DNA from: GCA-003244245 sp035606945
GTDB lineage: Bacteria > Actinomycetota > Actinomycetes > Mycobacteriales > Pseudonocardiaceae
Assembly (NCBI GenBank): GCA_035606945.1
Contig: DATNDR010000074.1
Span: forward strand, 1-64,000
Direction: 5' to 3'
DNA: 64,000 nucleotides
Positions 10,770 to 18,743 of this stretch are shown here, piece by piece (within the stretch, counting starts at the first letter, position 1; each line of letters opens with the position of its first letter). A model generated the notes under the pieces. It saw only the letters and a program-made list of their open reading frames with translations. It was not told the DNA's origin and did no database searches. The translations under genes were made by a program, and so were the position numbers.

Positions 10770-11393
10770 CTAATCCGCCGGGGGCCGCCAGTCGTGGAGG
10801 TGTTCAGCCTCCGCGCCGATGCGGGTGGACTCGCCGTGGCCGGTGCGGACGGTGGTCTCCGCGGGCAGGGTCAGCAGCTTGTCCCGGATCGACCCGACGA
10901 TGGTGCCGAAGTCGGAGAAGGAGCGGCCGGTCGCGCCGGGCCCGCCGTTGAACAGGGTGTCCCCGCTGAACACGGTCTTCAGCTCCGGGGCGTACAGGCA
11001 GCATGAGCCGGGGGAGTGCCCCGGGGTGTGCAGTACCCACAGCACGGTACCCGCGACCAGCAGCTGCTGACCGTCGGTGAGTTCGCCGTCGGGTGGCGGT
11101 GTGTCGGCGTGCGCCAAGCGCCATAGCACGTGCTCTGCGGGGTGCAGCAATACCGGTGCGGACAGCTTGCGGGACAGCTCCGGGGCGGCGTTGACGTGAT
11201 CATCATGAGCGTGCGTGCACACGATCGCGCGCACCCGCCGATCACCCACCGCAGTGGCGATCGCCTCGGCGTCATGCGCGGCGTCGACAACAACGACTTC
11301 GCGCTCATCGCCGATCAGCCAGACATTGTTGTCTACCGCCCACGTCCCGCCATCCAGGCTGAACGTCCCGGACGTTTCCACACATGTGATCAT
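10770..11393 (-). CDS. Metallo-beta-lactamase fold hydrolase next to mscR
   Basis: 207 residues with the MBL zinc site: THAHDDH (HxHxDH), the HTPGHSPGS histidine and the FSGDTLF aspartate. It resembles the glyoxalase II-like hydrolase encoded next to mscR in mycobacteria (the Rv2260 type). Its start overlaps the stop of the upstream mscR gene (ATGA), so the two are coupled. A role in hydrolysing a mycothiol thioester made by the dehydrogenase is a reasonable inference. Confidence 0.85.
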   Translation of the reverse strand: MITCVETSGTFSLDGGTWAVDNNVWLIGDEREVVVVDAAHDAEAIATAVGDRRVRAIVCTHAHDDHVNAAPELSRKLSAPVLLHPAEHVLWRLAHADTPPPDGELTDGQQLLVAGTVLWVLHTPGHSPGSCCLYAPELKTVFSGDTLFNGGPGATGRSFSDFGTIVGSIRDKLLTLPAETTVRTGHGESTRIGAEAEHLHDWRPPAD

Positions 11394-12493
11394 GCTCGTG
11401 ACTGTGGCAGCAGTACCACGCTGCGCAGCACCTCGCCGCCCTCGATTTTCTCGAAGGCGCGCTCCACGTCGTCCAAGCTGATCGTCTCGGACACGAACTT
11501 GTCCAGCGGTAGCCGTCCCTGCAGGTGCAGCTCGACCAGCATGGGGAAATCCCGCTCCGGCAGGCAGTCGCCGTACCACGACGACTTCAGCGCGCCGCCC
11601 CGGCCGAATATCTCCAGCAGCGGGATGTCGGGCACCATCATGTCCGGGGACGGCACTCCGACCAGGACGACGGTGCCCGCTAGATCGCGGGCGAAGAAGG
11701 CCTGTTGCCAGGTCTCCGGGCGGCCCACCGCATCGATCACCACGTCGGCTCCGAAACCCCCGGTGGCCGCCCGCACCGCCTCGACGACGTCGGACTCGCG
11801 GGCGTTGACGGTATGCGTCGCGCCGAGATCGGTGGCCCACCGTAGCTTGCCCGGGTCGATGTCGATGCCGATGATCGTGGTTGCCCCGGCCAGCCGGGCT
11901 CCGGCGATGGCGGCATCGCCTACCCCTCCGCACCCGATCACCGCCACCGAGTCGCCGCGGGTGACGCCGCCGGTGTTCATCGCGGCGCCGAGCCCGGCCA
12001 TCACGCCGCAGCCGAGCAGCCCGGCGACCTCCGGCGGCACCGCAGGGTTGACCTTGGTGCACTGGCCGCTGTGAACCAAGGTCTTCTCGACGAACGCGCC
12101 GATGCCCAGGGCCGGTGACAGCGCCGTTCCGTCGGGCAGTGTCATGGACTGCGCGGCGTTGTGGGTGTCGAAGCAGTACCAGGGTTTGCCCCGGCGGCAG
12201 GCGCGGCAGCGCCCACACACCGCACGCCAGTTGAGGATGACGAAGTCACCCGGCGCCACGGTGTCGACGCCGTCGCCCACCGCCTCCACCACGCCGGCGG
12301 CCTCGTGTCCGAGCAGGAAGGGGAACTCGTCATTGATCCTGCCCTGGCGGTAGTGCAGGTCGGTGTAGCACACCCCGCATGCCTGCACCGCGACCAGCGC
12401 CTCACCCGGGCCGGGATCCGGCACGTGCACGGTCTCGACGGTGACCGCCGCACCCTTGCCGTGCGCGACTACCCCACGGACCTCGTGGCCCAC
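11390..12493 (-). CDS. mscR: Zinc-dependent mycothiol-linked dehydrogenase (S-nitrosomycothiol reductase / formaldehyde dehydrogenase)
   Basis: A 367-residue medium-chain dehydrogenase. Catalytic zinc residues lie in CGVCYTDLHYRQG near residue 39 and GHEAAGVVE. The structural zinc lobe is CGRCRACRRGKPWYC near residues 93-107. The NAD fold carries GCGGVGDAAIAGARLAG. Strong resemblance to mycobacterial MscR, which oxidises S-hydroxymethyl-mycothiol and reduces S-nitrosomycothiol. It implies that the host makes mycothiol. The MBL hydrolase is its operon partner. Confidence 0.88.
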   Translation of the reverse strand: MGHEVRGVVAHGKGAAVTVETVHVPDPGPGEALVAVQACGVCYTDLHYRQGRINDEFPFLLGHEAAGVVEAVGDGVDTVAPGDFVILNWRAVCGRCRACRRGKPWYCFDTHNAAQSMTLPDGTALSPALGIGAFVEKTLVHSGQCTKVNPAVPPEVAGLLGCGVMAGLGAAMNTGGVTRGDSVAVIGCGGVGDAAIAGARLAGATTIIGIDIDPGKLRWATDLGATHTVNARESDVVEAVRAATGGFGADVVIDAVGRPETWQQAFFARDLAGTVVLVGVPSPDMMVPDIPLLEIFGRGGALKSSWYGDCLPERDFPMLVELHLQGRLPLDKFVSETISLDDVERAFEKIEGGEVLRSVVLLPQSRA

Positions 12494-12609
12494 CGTGACC
12501 TCCCGCGTTGCTCCATAACGTCGACTCCGAGTCGAGTGAGGTCAGCCTGCCACGACGTCCGTCAGCCGGCACGCCGGACGTTGCGTCGGTTGGATCATGC
12601 GTCGAGCAG

Positions 12610-13011
12610 TCAGCTCTTACGACGCCTGCGCCGGCGCTTGCCGCGAGGTGCGGAGATCGCCAGCAGCATCCCGCCTAGCTGCCCGCAGTTGGCCAGGAAA
12701 CTCGCCTGGCGGGCCTTGCGAGCGTCGGGCGAACCAGCAGCGCCAAACGGCTGATCAGCCACGGCAGCCGGAATCAACTCCGCGGTGAGGACCATCGCCG
12801 CAATTCGGGGCGCCCAACCCAGGCCCATCAGCAGCCCGGCGGCGATCTTCACAGCAGCTCCCGCTTGAACGACCAACGCGGGATTGACGGGGGCCTTTGC
12901 CAGCAACGGCGCGGTCGAATCGATCTTCGGTTTGGGGTTGAGCAGGGTATCTACGCCGTTAGCGACGGATACGGCGGCAAGCAGTGGACGGGCAACGCGG
13001 CTGAGCAACAC
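12610..13011 (-). CDS. DoxX-family membrane protein
   Basis: About 133 residues with four predicted membrane segments: residues 1-20, about 40-65, 68-85 and 105-120. The tail is very basic and arginine-rich. The pattern (LLSRVARPLLAAVSVANG, then PKPKIDSTAPLLAK) matches mycobacterial DoxX proteins. I use the GTG at 13011 because a GAGAGGAG site precedes it. The longer open frame upstream shows no conserved character. Function unknown; relatives are tied to redox and thiol stress. Confidence 0.75.
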   Translation of the reverse strand: MLLSRVARPLLAAVSVANGVDTLLNPKPKIDSTAPLLAKAPVNPALVVQAGAAVKIAAGLLMGLGWAPRIAAMVLTAELIPAAVADQPFGAAGSPDARKARQASFLANCGQLGGMLLAISAPRGKRRRRRRKS

Positions 13012-13268
13012 GGCGGCTCCTCTCTGAGCTGTTCGCTTTTGCACCGTAGCCTTCCTGCGGCGTGCCGAGGGGGAAGCCACCCATCCGGGGCATATGTGGG
13101 TTCGACGACCACTGACTCGGGGCAAATGGACCCGCGCTCTCGGCGTGTCGCTCGCCCCAACCCTCGCGTGTCGCTGTCTCCCGCGCGCCGTGTCGCGATC
13201 ATGCGCTCGGTATGCCGTCACACCGTGCTCGCCTTCGAGCGGCATCCTGCCAAGGATCGAAGGCGCGG
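13012..13268. other. Intergenic region between DoxX gene and fprA
   Basis: About 257 bases between two - strand genes. The reading frame continues through part of it but without recognisable protein. It presumably holds the DoxX promoter. I see no strong hairpin or repeat. Confidence 0.4.
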
Positions 13269-14630
13269 TCAGCTCCCAGACATCCTGGCCGCCGCGATGA
13301 GCAGCGCAGCGCGATCGACGATCTTGATGCGGGTACGTCCCACCGCCACTCCTAGCGCCCGCTCGGCGGCATCGATCGCTTCCCAGCCGGCCCACGTCAC
13401 CACCCCCACGCCCCGCTGCGCGAGTTTGTCGATGATCGCGTCGGGGTCGCGATGTGGGGCACGCGGCAGGGCATCGAGATCGGCGAGCAGCTGCTCGACG
13501 GTCTCCTTGGCATCACCCTTGTTGGTGCCGATCACGCCGGTGGGGCCGCGTTTGATCCAGCCGACCACGTATTCCCCGGCTGCGGTGCTGCCGTCACGCT
13601 GCACCCGGCCGACCACATGCGGGATCACGCCTGATCGCTCGTCGAAGGGCACCCCCGGCAGCGGCAGCCCGCGGTAGCCCACCGAGCGCAGTAACAGCTG
13701 GGCTTCCAGGGTCACCGTCTCTCCGGTGCCGGTCACACCGCCGGATCCATCCAGCGCGTTGCGCTCACACTGCACCGCTTGGACCTGGCCGGTGCCGAGC
13801 GCTGCCACCGGGGAGAGCAGGAACCGCAGGTGGATCCGCCGGGCTCGACCGCCTTGGGGTCGGGCGGACCACTCCTGCAGAGTGTCCAGATTGCGCCGTA
13901 CGGTCTTGTTCGTCTCCGCCAGCTCCTTGCTGGCCTGATCGAGCACCAGCTCAGCGGGGTCGACCACGACATCAGCGCTGGCCAGTTCGCCCAGCTCGCG
14001 CAACTCCTTGGTGGTGAACTTGGCTTGCGCCGGCCCGCGCCTGCCCACGATATAGATGTCGCTGATGGCGCTGGAATCGAGCACATCGAGCACGTGCTCA
14101 GGCATGTCGGTGACGTGGAGATCCTGCGCCGTCTTGGCGAGGATTCGCGCGACGTCCACCGCGACGTTGCCCACCCCGACCACCACCGCGCTGCGCGCAT
14201 CCAAGGTGAAGGCGTCCACCTCGGCATCGGGGTGGCCGCAGTACCAGGCGACGAATTCAGTGGCCGAGAAGCTGCCCGGCAGGTCCTCGCCAGGGATGGA
14301 CAGCCGGCGATCCACCGATGAGCCGGTGGCGTACACCACGGCGTCGTAGCATTCCCGCAGGTCGTCCACGGTGATACCAGTGCTGGCAGAGCCGAGCTCA
14401 ACCCCGCCGAGAAAGCGCACGCCCGGCCGCTCCAGGATCTTGCGCAGCGTGATCTCCAGCGACTTCATCTTGAGGTGGTCCGGCGCGACGCCATAACGCA
14501 ACAGTCCGTACGGGCAGGGCAGGCGGTCCAGGACATCTACCGACACCGCGTCGTGCTTGCTCAGCTCATCGGCCGTGTACAGCCCGGAAGGACCGGAGCC
14601 GATGACCGCCACCCGAACCGACCCGGACAC
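13269..14630 (-). CDS. fprA: NADPH-ferredoxin reductase FprA
   Basis: A 453-residue adrenodoxin reductase-like flavoprotein. It passes electrons from NADPH to ferredoxins, often for P450s. The FAD site is VAVIGSGPSGLYTADEL at the N-terminus. The NADP region has GVGNVAVDVARIL, and the C-terminal FAD contact is GWIKRGPTGVIGTN. Length equals mycobacterial FprA, without the extra ferredoxin domain of FprB. Confidence 0.93.
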   Translation of the reverse strand: MSGSVRVAVIGSGPSGLYTADELSKHDAVSVDVLDRLPCPYGLLRYGVAPDHLKMKSLEITLRKILERPGVRFLGGVELGSASTGITVDDLRECYDAVVYATGSSVDRRLSIPGEDLPGSFSATEFVAWYCGHPDAEVDAFTLDARSAVVVGVGNVAVDVARILAKTAQDLHVTDMPEHVLDVLDSSAISDIYIVGRRGPAQAKFTTKELRELGELASADVVVDPAELVLDQASKELAETNKTVRRNLDTLQEWSARPQGGRARRIHLRFLLSPVAALGTGQVQAVQCERNALDGSGGVTGTGETVTLEAQLLLRSVGYRGLPLPGVPFDERSGVIPHVVGRVQRDGSTAAGEYVVGWIKRGPTGVIGTNKGDAKETVEQLLADLDALPRAPHRDPDAIIDKLAQRGVGVVTWAGWEAIDAAERALGVAVGRTRIKIVDRAALLIAAARMSGS

Positions 14631-14673
14631 GGTTGATCCACCTCCTGCACATTGTCGACGCCCGTGCGCGACG

Positions 14674-15489
14674 TTACGCCACGACCAGACGACGCAACGC
14701 CGCCACAGTGAGTCCGTCCCTAAGCTCGGGATCGCCGCGAAGCACAGATACCCCGCCAGGGCGCGCCATATCGTCGAGCACCGCTATCGCGCCGGACAGA
14801 TCCTGGTCACGGGTGTAACCGTTGACCACCGCCACGCACCGCAGCCCGGCGGCCTGCGCGGCTTGTACCCCGTTGGCCGAATCCTCGATGGCGACCGCCT
14901 CGTCGGCACGCAAGCCCAGGCGAGCCAGCGTCTCATGGTAGACGGCCGGATCGGGCTTGAGGTCAGTAACGTCTGATCCGGTGACGACGACATCGAATGC
15001 ATCGAGTCCGAAAAGAATGTCGAGCAACGGCAGCACCCAATCGCCGGTCCCCGTGGTCGCTACTGCGGTGGTCACTTTCTCGGCGCGCAGCTGCGTGATC
15101 AGCTCGGCGGCGCCCGGCCGGGCATCCATTGCGCCTGAGCGGACCAGTTCCGCGAATCGGCGGGTTTTGTCACGGTGCAGTTCTGCCGCCAGTGCGGTGA
15201 TTTCGGCTGGCGGGTGTTTTCTGGATCGGAGGTAGCGTTCGATCCGTCGCCGTCCACCGGTTGTCGTGAGCAGTTCACCGTATTCGGCGACGTCCCACCG
15301 GTAATTCAAGCCGGCTGCCTCGAAGGCCGCATTGAATGCCACCCGATGACCGTCTCGTTCGGTGTCGGCGAGTGTGCCGTCCACATCGAAAATGACCGCC
15401 CGCAACGGGTGGTCGGCGGTAGTCGGCGCAGTGCTGTCCGGGTCCGGGTCCGGGTCCGGCGAGGTGGGGTGGGATCGGGCGGTGCGCAT
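14674..15489 (-). CDS. HAD-superfamily hydrolase (CbbY/beta-phosphoglucomutase-like)
   Basis: About 271 residues. The HAD nucleophile motif is VIFDVDGTLADTERDGH, motif II is VATTGTG, the Lys is in DLKPDP and the acidic motif is AIEDSANG. A helical cap lies between residues 50 and 125, which places it with the CbbY/phosphoglucomutase-like group. The N-terminal 30 residues contain a DPDPDPDS run encoded by a GGGTCC triple repeat near 15438-15455. The ATG at 15489 is used. The frame stays open far upstream but that part looks non-coding. Confidence 0.8.
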   Translation of the reverse strand: MRTARSHPTSPDPDPDPDSTAPTTADHPLRAVIFDVDGTLADTERDGHRVAFNAAFEAAGLNYRWDVAEYGELLTTTGGRRRIERYLRSRKHPPAEITALAAELHRDKTRRFAELVRSGAMDARPGAAELITQLRAEKVTTAVATTGTGDWVLPLLDILFGLDAFDVVVTGSDVTDLKPDPAVYHETLARLGLRADEAVAIEDSANGVQAAQAAGLRCVAVVNGYTRDQDLSGAIAVLDDMARPGGVSVLRGDPELRDGLTVAALRRLVVA

Positions 15490-15586
15490 GGTGTTCACGC
15501 TAAAGCGGCCAGTCGACGGCCGGTCTCCCCCAGGAAGGTGGAACCAGAGGGTGTCAGGGCCACGCGCGACGCGCTGAACCGGTGCC

Positions 15587-16540
15587 TTACACAGTCGGTC
15601 GGGATCGCCTACCTCGCGCGCCATGGAACTCGGCCCGCACGGGCTTGGTGTCCCGAGCCTGGGCGGCGGGCCGCTGCCGGCTCCTCCGCGGTCCAATTTC
15701 ATCCGATCGTGAAGATCTCTTGACCTCACCCTGCAGCGTGTCAGAAGTAGCTTGACGGCTGGTCGCTTCGATCCCGGGTGTGGTGGAAGTCTCGTTACCG
15801 ACCTCCTCCCGGGAGGACTCGTGGCGGTCCTGCCAGCCGTCAGTAAGGGAGCCCAAGGCGTCGATGAGATTGCGCACGGAGGCGAAGGTCCCACGGCGGA
15901 TCGCCTGCTGGGTGATGATGCCCAGCGAGACTTCGACGAGCTTGAGCCAAGGATCGGGCTGACCTGCGGCTTCTCCCTGAGTCCCGGCATCCGGACCACC
16001 GCGGTGACCGGACCGATGTAACGCCGCAGCGCGTTGGGACAGGTTCAAGTACAGCCCGCTGATGTCGCGAATTTTGGCCTGCTGCTGCAGGTCGCTGGCC
16101 AGCGCGAACGTCTCGACGTGTTCCGGCTGGATGCCCCACTTGCGCCAGATCCGCGAGACGGTGGCGAACGAGATACCCAGATGTTGACCGAGGAGTCGGG
16201 ATGACCACTGGTCGGCGCCCAGGCGTGCTGGTGGGCGGCCGCCATCAGCGAGTGTGGTCGCCACCACTTCGAGTTCGTCCACCACGGCCGGCCGGCCGGG
16301 ACGGGGTCGATCGCCCAGGGCGCTCATGCCGCCGGCGGCGTAGCGGTTGCGCCAATTGATCACGGTAGGCCGGGTCGCCCCGGTTCGCCGCGCGATCTCC
16401 GTGTTGGTCAGGCCCTCCGCTGACATCAAGACGATTCGCGCTCGTTGGGCGAGGCTGGGTCGTGCCGAGACCGAGCGCGCCAGCGCCTCGAGACGTCCTC
16501 GATCACCATCGCGAAGGATCAACGCTGCTGCGGCAGCCAT
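15587..16540 (-). mobile_element. IS630-type transposase remnant lacking the DDE core, still an open frame
   Basis: The 317-residue frame begins like an IS630 transposase. It has an N-terminal helix-turn-helix (EGLTNTEIARRTGATRPTV), then the RYAAGGMSALGDRPRPGRP block and a second HTH (LGISFATVSRIWRKWGIQ). The KIRDISGLYLN segment that normally leads into the catalytic domain is then followed almost at once by WLKLVEVSLGIITQQAIRRGTF. In intact relatives that last segment sits after the catalytic Asp/Glu residues. So roughly 100-150 central residues appear deleted in frame. The last 90 residues are polar and unlike transposases. It may be a decayed insertion or a domesticated DNA-binding protein. 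I could not identify terminal inverted repeats. Confidence 0.72.
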
Positions 16541-16757
16541 GCCTCATCCTCTCGCAGCTCGCGCTGTAAAACAACTATCAACACATAGCCCTGCCTGGGA
16601 TGTCTAAGGCTCCGCGGCCTGGCTCGACGGGGCTCAGATGCTCTTGACACGCCGATCCTCAGCCGTGTGGACTAATGCCCACGCGTACCTTCACACTGGT
16701 CGCGTAAGCCAACGAGCCCACCCGAAGTCGGCACTGGAGCCAGAGAGGGGCCAGACG

Positions 16758-17156
16758 ATGGCGATCGAGTCAACCGGACACAGTAAAGGTAATCCCCGAA
16801 TCTTTGAGCTGATCGAGAGCAGGCCGAAGACGGGGAAGAGCCCAACCCTCTTTGCTTGGCCAGAAGTTGTTGACTGGCTTCGCGTCGCCGGTCAACCGGT
16901 GCCCGGTCCATGGCCGCCGCACCAGCAGCCTCGCCCGAACCCCGAGGAAGAGAGTCTGCCGGTGGCCGTCTCCGAGCCCGCGCGCTCGGAGCCACGTCGG
17001 GAATACCGGCCGTCCAACGATCCCCCCGCCAGCTCACCCCCGGCGAGGGCGAGCGAGCCACCCCCGGCAAGGGCGAGCGAGCCCCCCAGCTACGGCGGGG
17101 TTGGGTCGGCGGATGATGCTCCGCCGCGGCACGGACTCGGCCTGATGGACACCTGA
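16758..17156 (+). CDS. Hypothetical protein with Pro/Ser/Ala-rich tail
   Basis: About 132 residues. The first 60 (KGNPRIFELIESRPK, then TLFAWPEVVDWLRVAGQPVPG) look folded. The rest is rich in Pro, Ser, Ala and Glu, with an imperfect PPARASEP repeat. The ATG at 16758 has a GAGAGGGG site 7 bases upstream. It lies between the transposase remnant and the cox operon, on the cox strand. I do not recognise the family. Confidence 0.5.
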   Translation: MAIESTGHSKGNPRIFELIESRPKTGKSPTLFAWPEVVDWLRVAGQPVPGPWPPHQQPRPNPEEESLPVAVSEPARSEPRREYRPSNDPPASSPPARASEPPPARASEPPSYGGVGSADDAPPRHGLGLMDT

Positions 17157-17212
17157 GTCTGCTGCTCATTTTCCCGGATCTTATCGGTCGGTGATTAGCT
17201 GTTCTTCGTAGT

Positions 17213-17236
17213 GTCCGAATTAGGATTCCTACGGAC
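17213..17236 (+). promoter_or_regulatory. Nested dyad upstream of coxM
   Basis: An outer inverted repeat, GTCCG (17213-17217) and CGGAC (17232-17236), encloses an inner one, TAGGA (17221-17225) and TCCTA (17227-17231). It lies about 55 bases before coxM in the only sizeable gap upstream of the operon. Candidate operator or leader hairpin. No regulator is identified. Confidence 0.35.
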
Positions 17237-17291
17237 GGGTTAATGCGTCGCACAACTTCTCGTGAATTGTTCAGGACTTAGGAGGGTCTGG

Positions 17292-18161
17292 ATGTACCCG
17301 TCTCGTTTCCACTACGAGGCCCCACGTACGCTCGACGAAGCCTTCGAGGTTTTGCGGGCGTATGGTGACGAGGGGAAGATCCTCGCTGGAGGGCAAAGCC
17401 TCATCCCTCTCATCAAATTACGCTTCGCGGCGCCGGCGTGCATCGTGGACATCAATAATATTCCGGGCCTCGACTATCACGAAGAAGACTCCGACGGATC
17501 GCTGAACATCGGCGCGCTGTGCCGGCACAGAAACCTGGAACGGTCCGCACTCCTGCGCAGCAAGTTCCCAGTTATGTTTGCTACCGCGCCTCTCATCGCC
17601 GACCCTATGGTCCGTAACCGGGGAACCCTGGTCGGCTCCATTTGCCACGCAGACCCGCAGGGTGACTGGGCGTCGGTGATGTTGGCGCTGGGTGGGGAGA
17701 TCATCGCCCGGAACGCTGACGGCCGCGAGCGCGCCATCCCGGTTTCGCAGTTTGTGGTCGGGCCATTCCAGAACGCCCTGGAGCAGGGTGAGATTGCGGT
17801 GCGGGCTCGGGTGCCAGCCGCGCGAGGCACGCGTACCGGGACCTACCTCAAGCTCGAGCGGCGGGTAGGGGACTTCGCGACCGTCGGGGTGGCCATCAAC
17901 CTCGAGATGTCCGGCGGCACGATCAACCGGGCTGGCATCGCACTCACCGGTGTCGGTTCCAACAACATTCAATGCACCGCGGCCGAGCAGGCGCTGGCGG
18001 GTAAGTCGCTGAACGCCAGCACGATCGATCAGGCCGCGCGGCTGGCGGCGGAGGCGTCTCAACCAAAGACCGACGTCCGCGGCAGCGCGGAGTACAAGCG
18101 CCACATTGTGTACACCTTCGTGCAGCGGGGATTGAGCAGCCCAGAGGCCCGAGCGGCCTGA
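17292..18161 (+). CDS. coxM: Carbon monoxide dehydrogenase, medium FAD subunit
   Basis: A 289-residue flavoprotein subunit of aerobic CO dehydrogenase. It carries electrons from the iron-sulfur subunit towards the quinone pool. The FAD-binding motifs are the AGGQSLIPLIKLR loop near residue 36 and the RNRGTLVGSICHADPQGDW loop near residue 110. The C-terminal domain is typical of the CO dehydrogenase flavoprotein family. I use the ATG at 17292 with a GGAGGG site 6 bases upstream. First gene of the coxM-S-L operon. Confidence 0.95.
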   Translation: MYPSRFHYEAPRTLDEAFEVLRAYGDEGKILAGGQSLIPLIKLRFAAPACIVDINNIPGLDYHEEDSDGSLNIGALCRHRNLERSALLRSKFPVMFATAPLIADPMVRNRGTLVGSICHADPQGDWASVMLALGGEIIARNADGRERAIPVSQFVVGPFQNALEQGEIAVRARVPAARGTRTGTYLKLERRVGDFATVGVAINLEMSGGTINRAGIALTGVGSNNIQCTAAEQALAGKSLNASTIDQAARLAAEASQPKTDVRGSAEYKRHIVYTFVQRGLSSPEARAA

Positions 18162-18218
18162 CGGCTCGAATTCGGACCCGAATATGTCCTTCAATCATGG
18201 CGACGTCAAGGAGGCGGC

Positions 18219-18731
18219 GTGGAAGAGCGACGAATTAACGTCGTGGTGAACGGGGAACCGAAGTCTGTCGATGTCGAGCCGCGCATACTGCTGGCCCACT
18301 TCCTTCGTGAAATCTTGGGCCTGACGGGCACGCACATCGGCTGTGACACGACGAACTGCGGTGTGTGCACCGTACTGGTAGACGGCTTGCCCATGAAGTC
18401 CTGCACCATGTTCGCAGTCATGTGTGACGGGCACGAGGTCACGACTGTGGAAGGACTCGGTCTGCCCAGCGAGATGCACCCCATCCAGCAGGGTTTCCGG
18501 GAGGAGCACGGACTGCAGTGCGGTTACTGCACTCCGGGGATGATGCTGGCATGCAAAGCGATTCTCGACGAGAACCCTAACCCGACAGAGGAAGAGATCC
18601 GCTGGGGTCTGGCTGGCAACCTCTGCCGTTGCACCGGTTACCAAAACATTGTGAAGGCCGTGCTCTGGGCCGCTGAGAAAATGCGGACCGAGGGCGGAGT
18701 GTACACGCTGGCGGCTAGAAGCCGACGATAA
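18219..18731 (+). CDS. coxS: Carbon monoxide dehydrogenase, small [2Fe-2S] subunit
   Basis: A 170-residue iron-sulfur subunit. The N-terminal plant-type cluster is ligated by CDTTNCGVC with a later Cys near residue 65. The C-terminal cluster has CGYCTPGMML and CRCTGYQ. It starts at a GTG with AAGGAGG 4 bases upstream. Both clusters relay electrons from the Mo-Cu site in CoxL to FAD in CoxM. Confidence 0.96.
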   Translation: MEERRINVVVNGEPKSVDVEPRILLAHFLREILGLTGTHIGCDTTNCGVCTVLVDGLPMKSCTMFAVMCDGHEVTTVEGLGLPSEMHPIQQGFREEHGLQCGYCTPGMMLACKAILDENPNPTEEEIRWGLAGNLCRCTGYQNIVKAVLWAAEKMRTEGGVYTLAARSRR

Positions 18732-18743
18732 GGGAGATGTGAC

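Noticed and set aside
10770..12218. A 482-residue protein covering the MBL gene and much of mscR antisense frame
   Set aside because: Only the last 207 residues are protein-like. The rest is a different frame of mscR, and the ATG at 11393 overlaps the mscR stop as expected.
15427..15460. GGGTCC triple repeat as a regulatory repeat
   Set aside because: It lies in the N-terminal coding part of the HAD gene and simply encodes a short Asp-Pro run.
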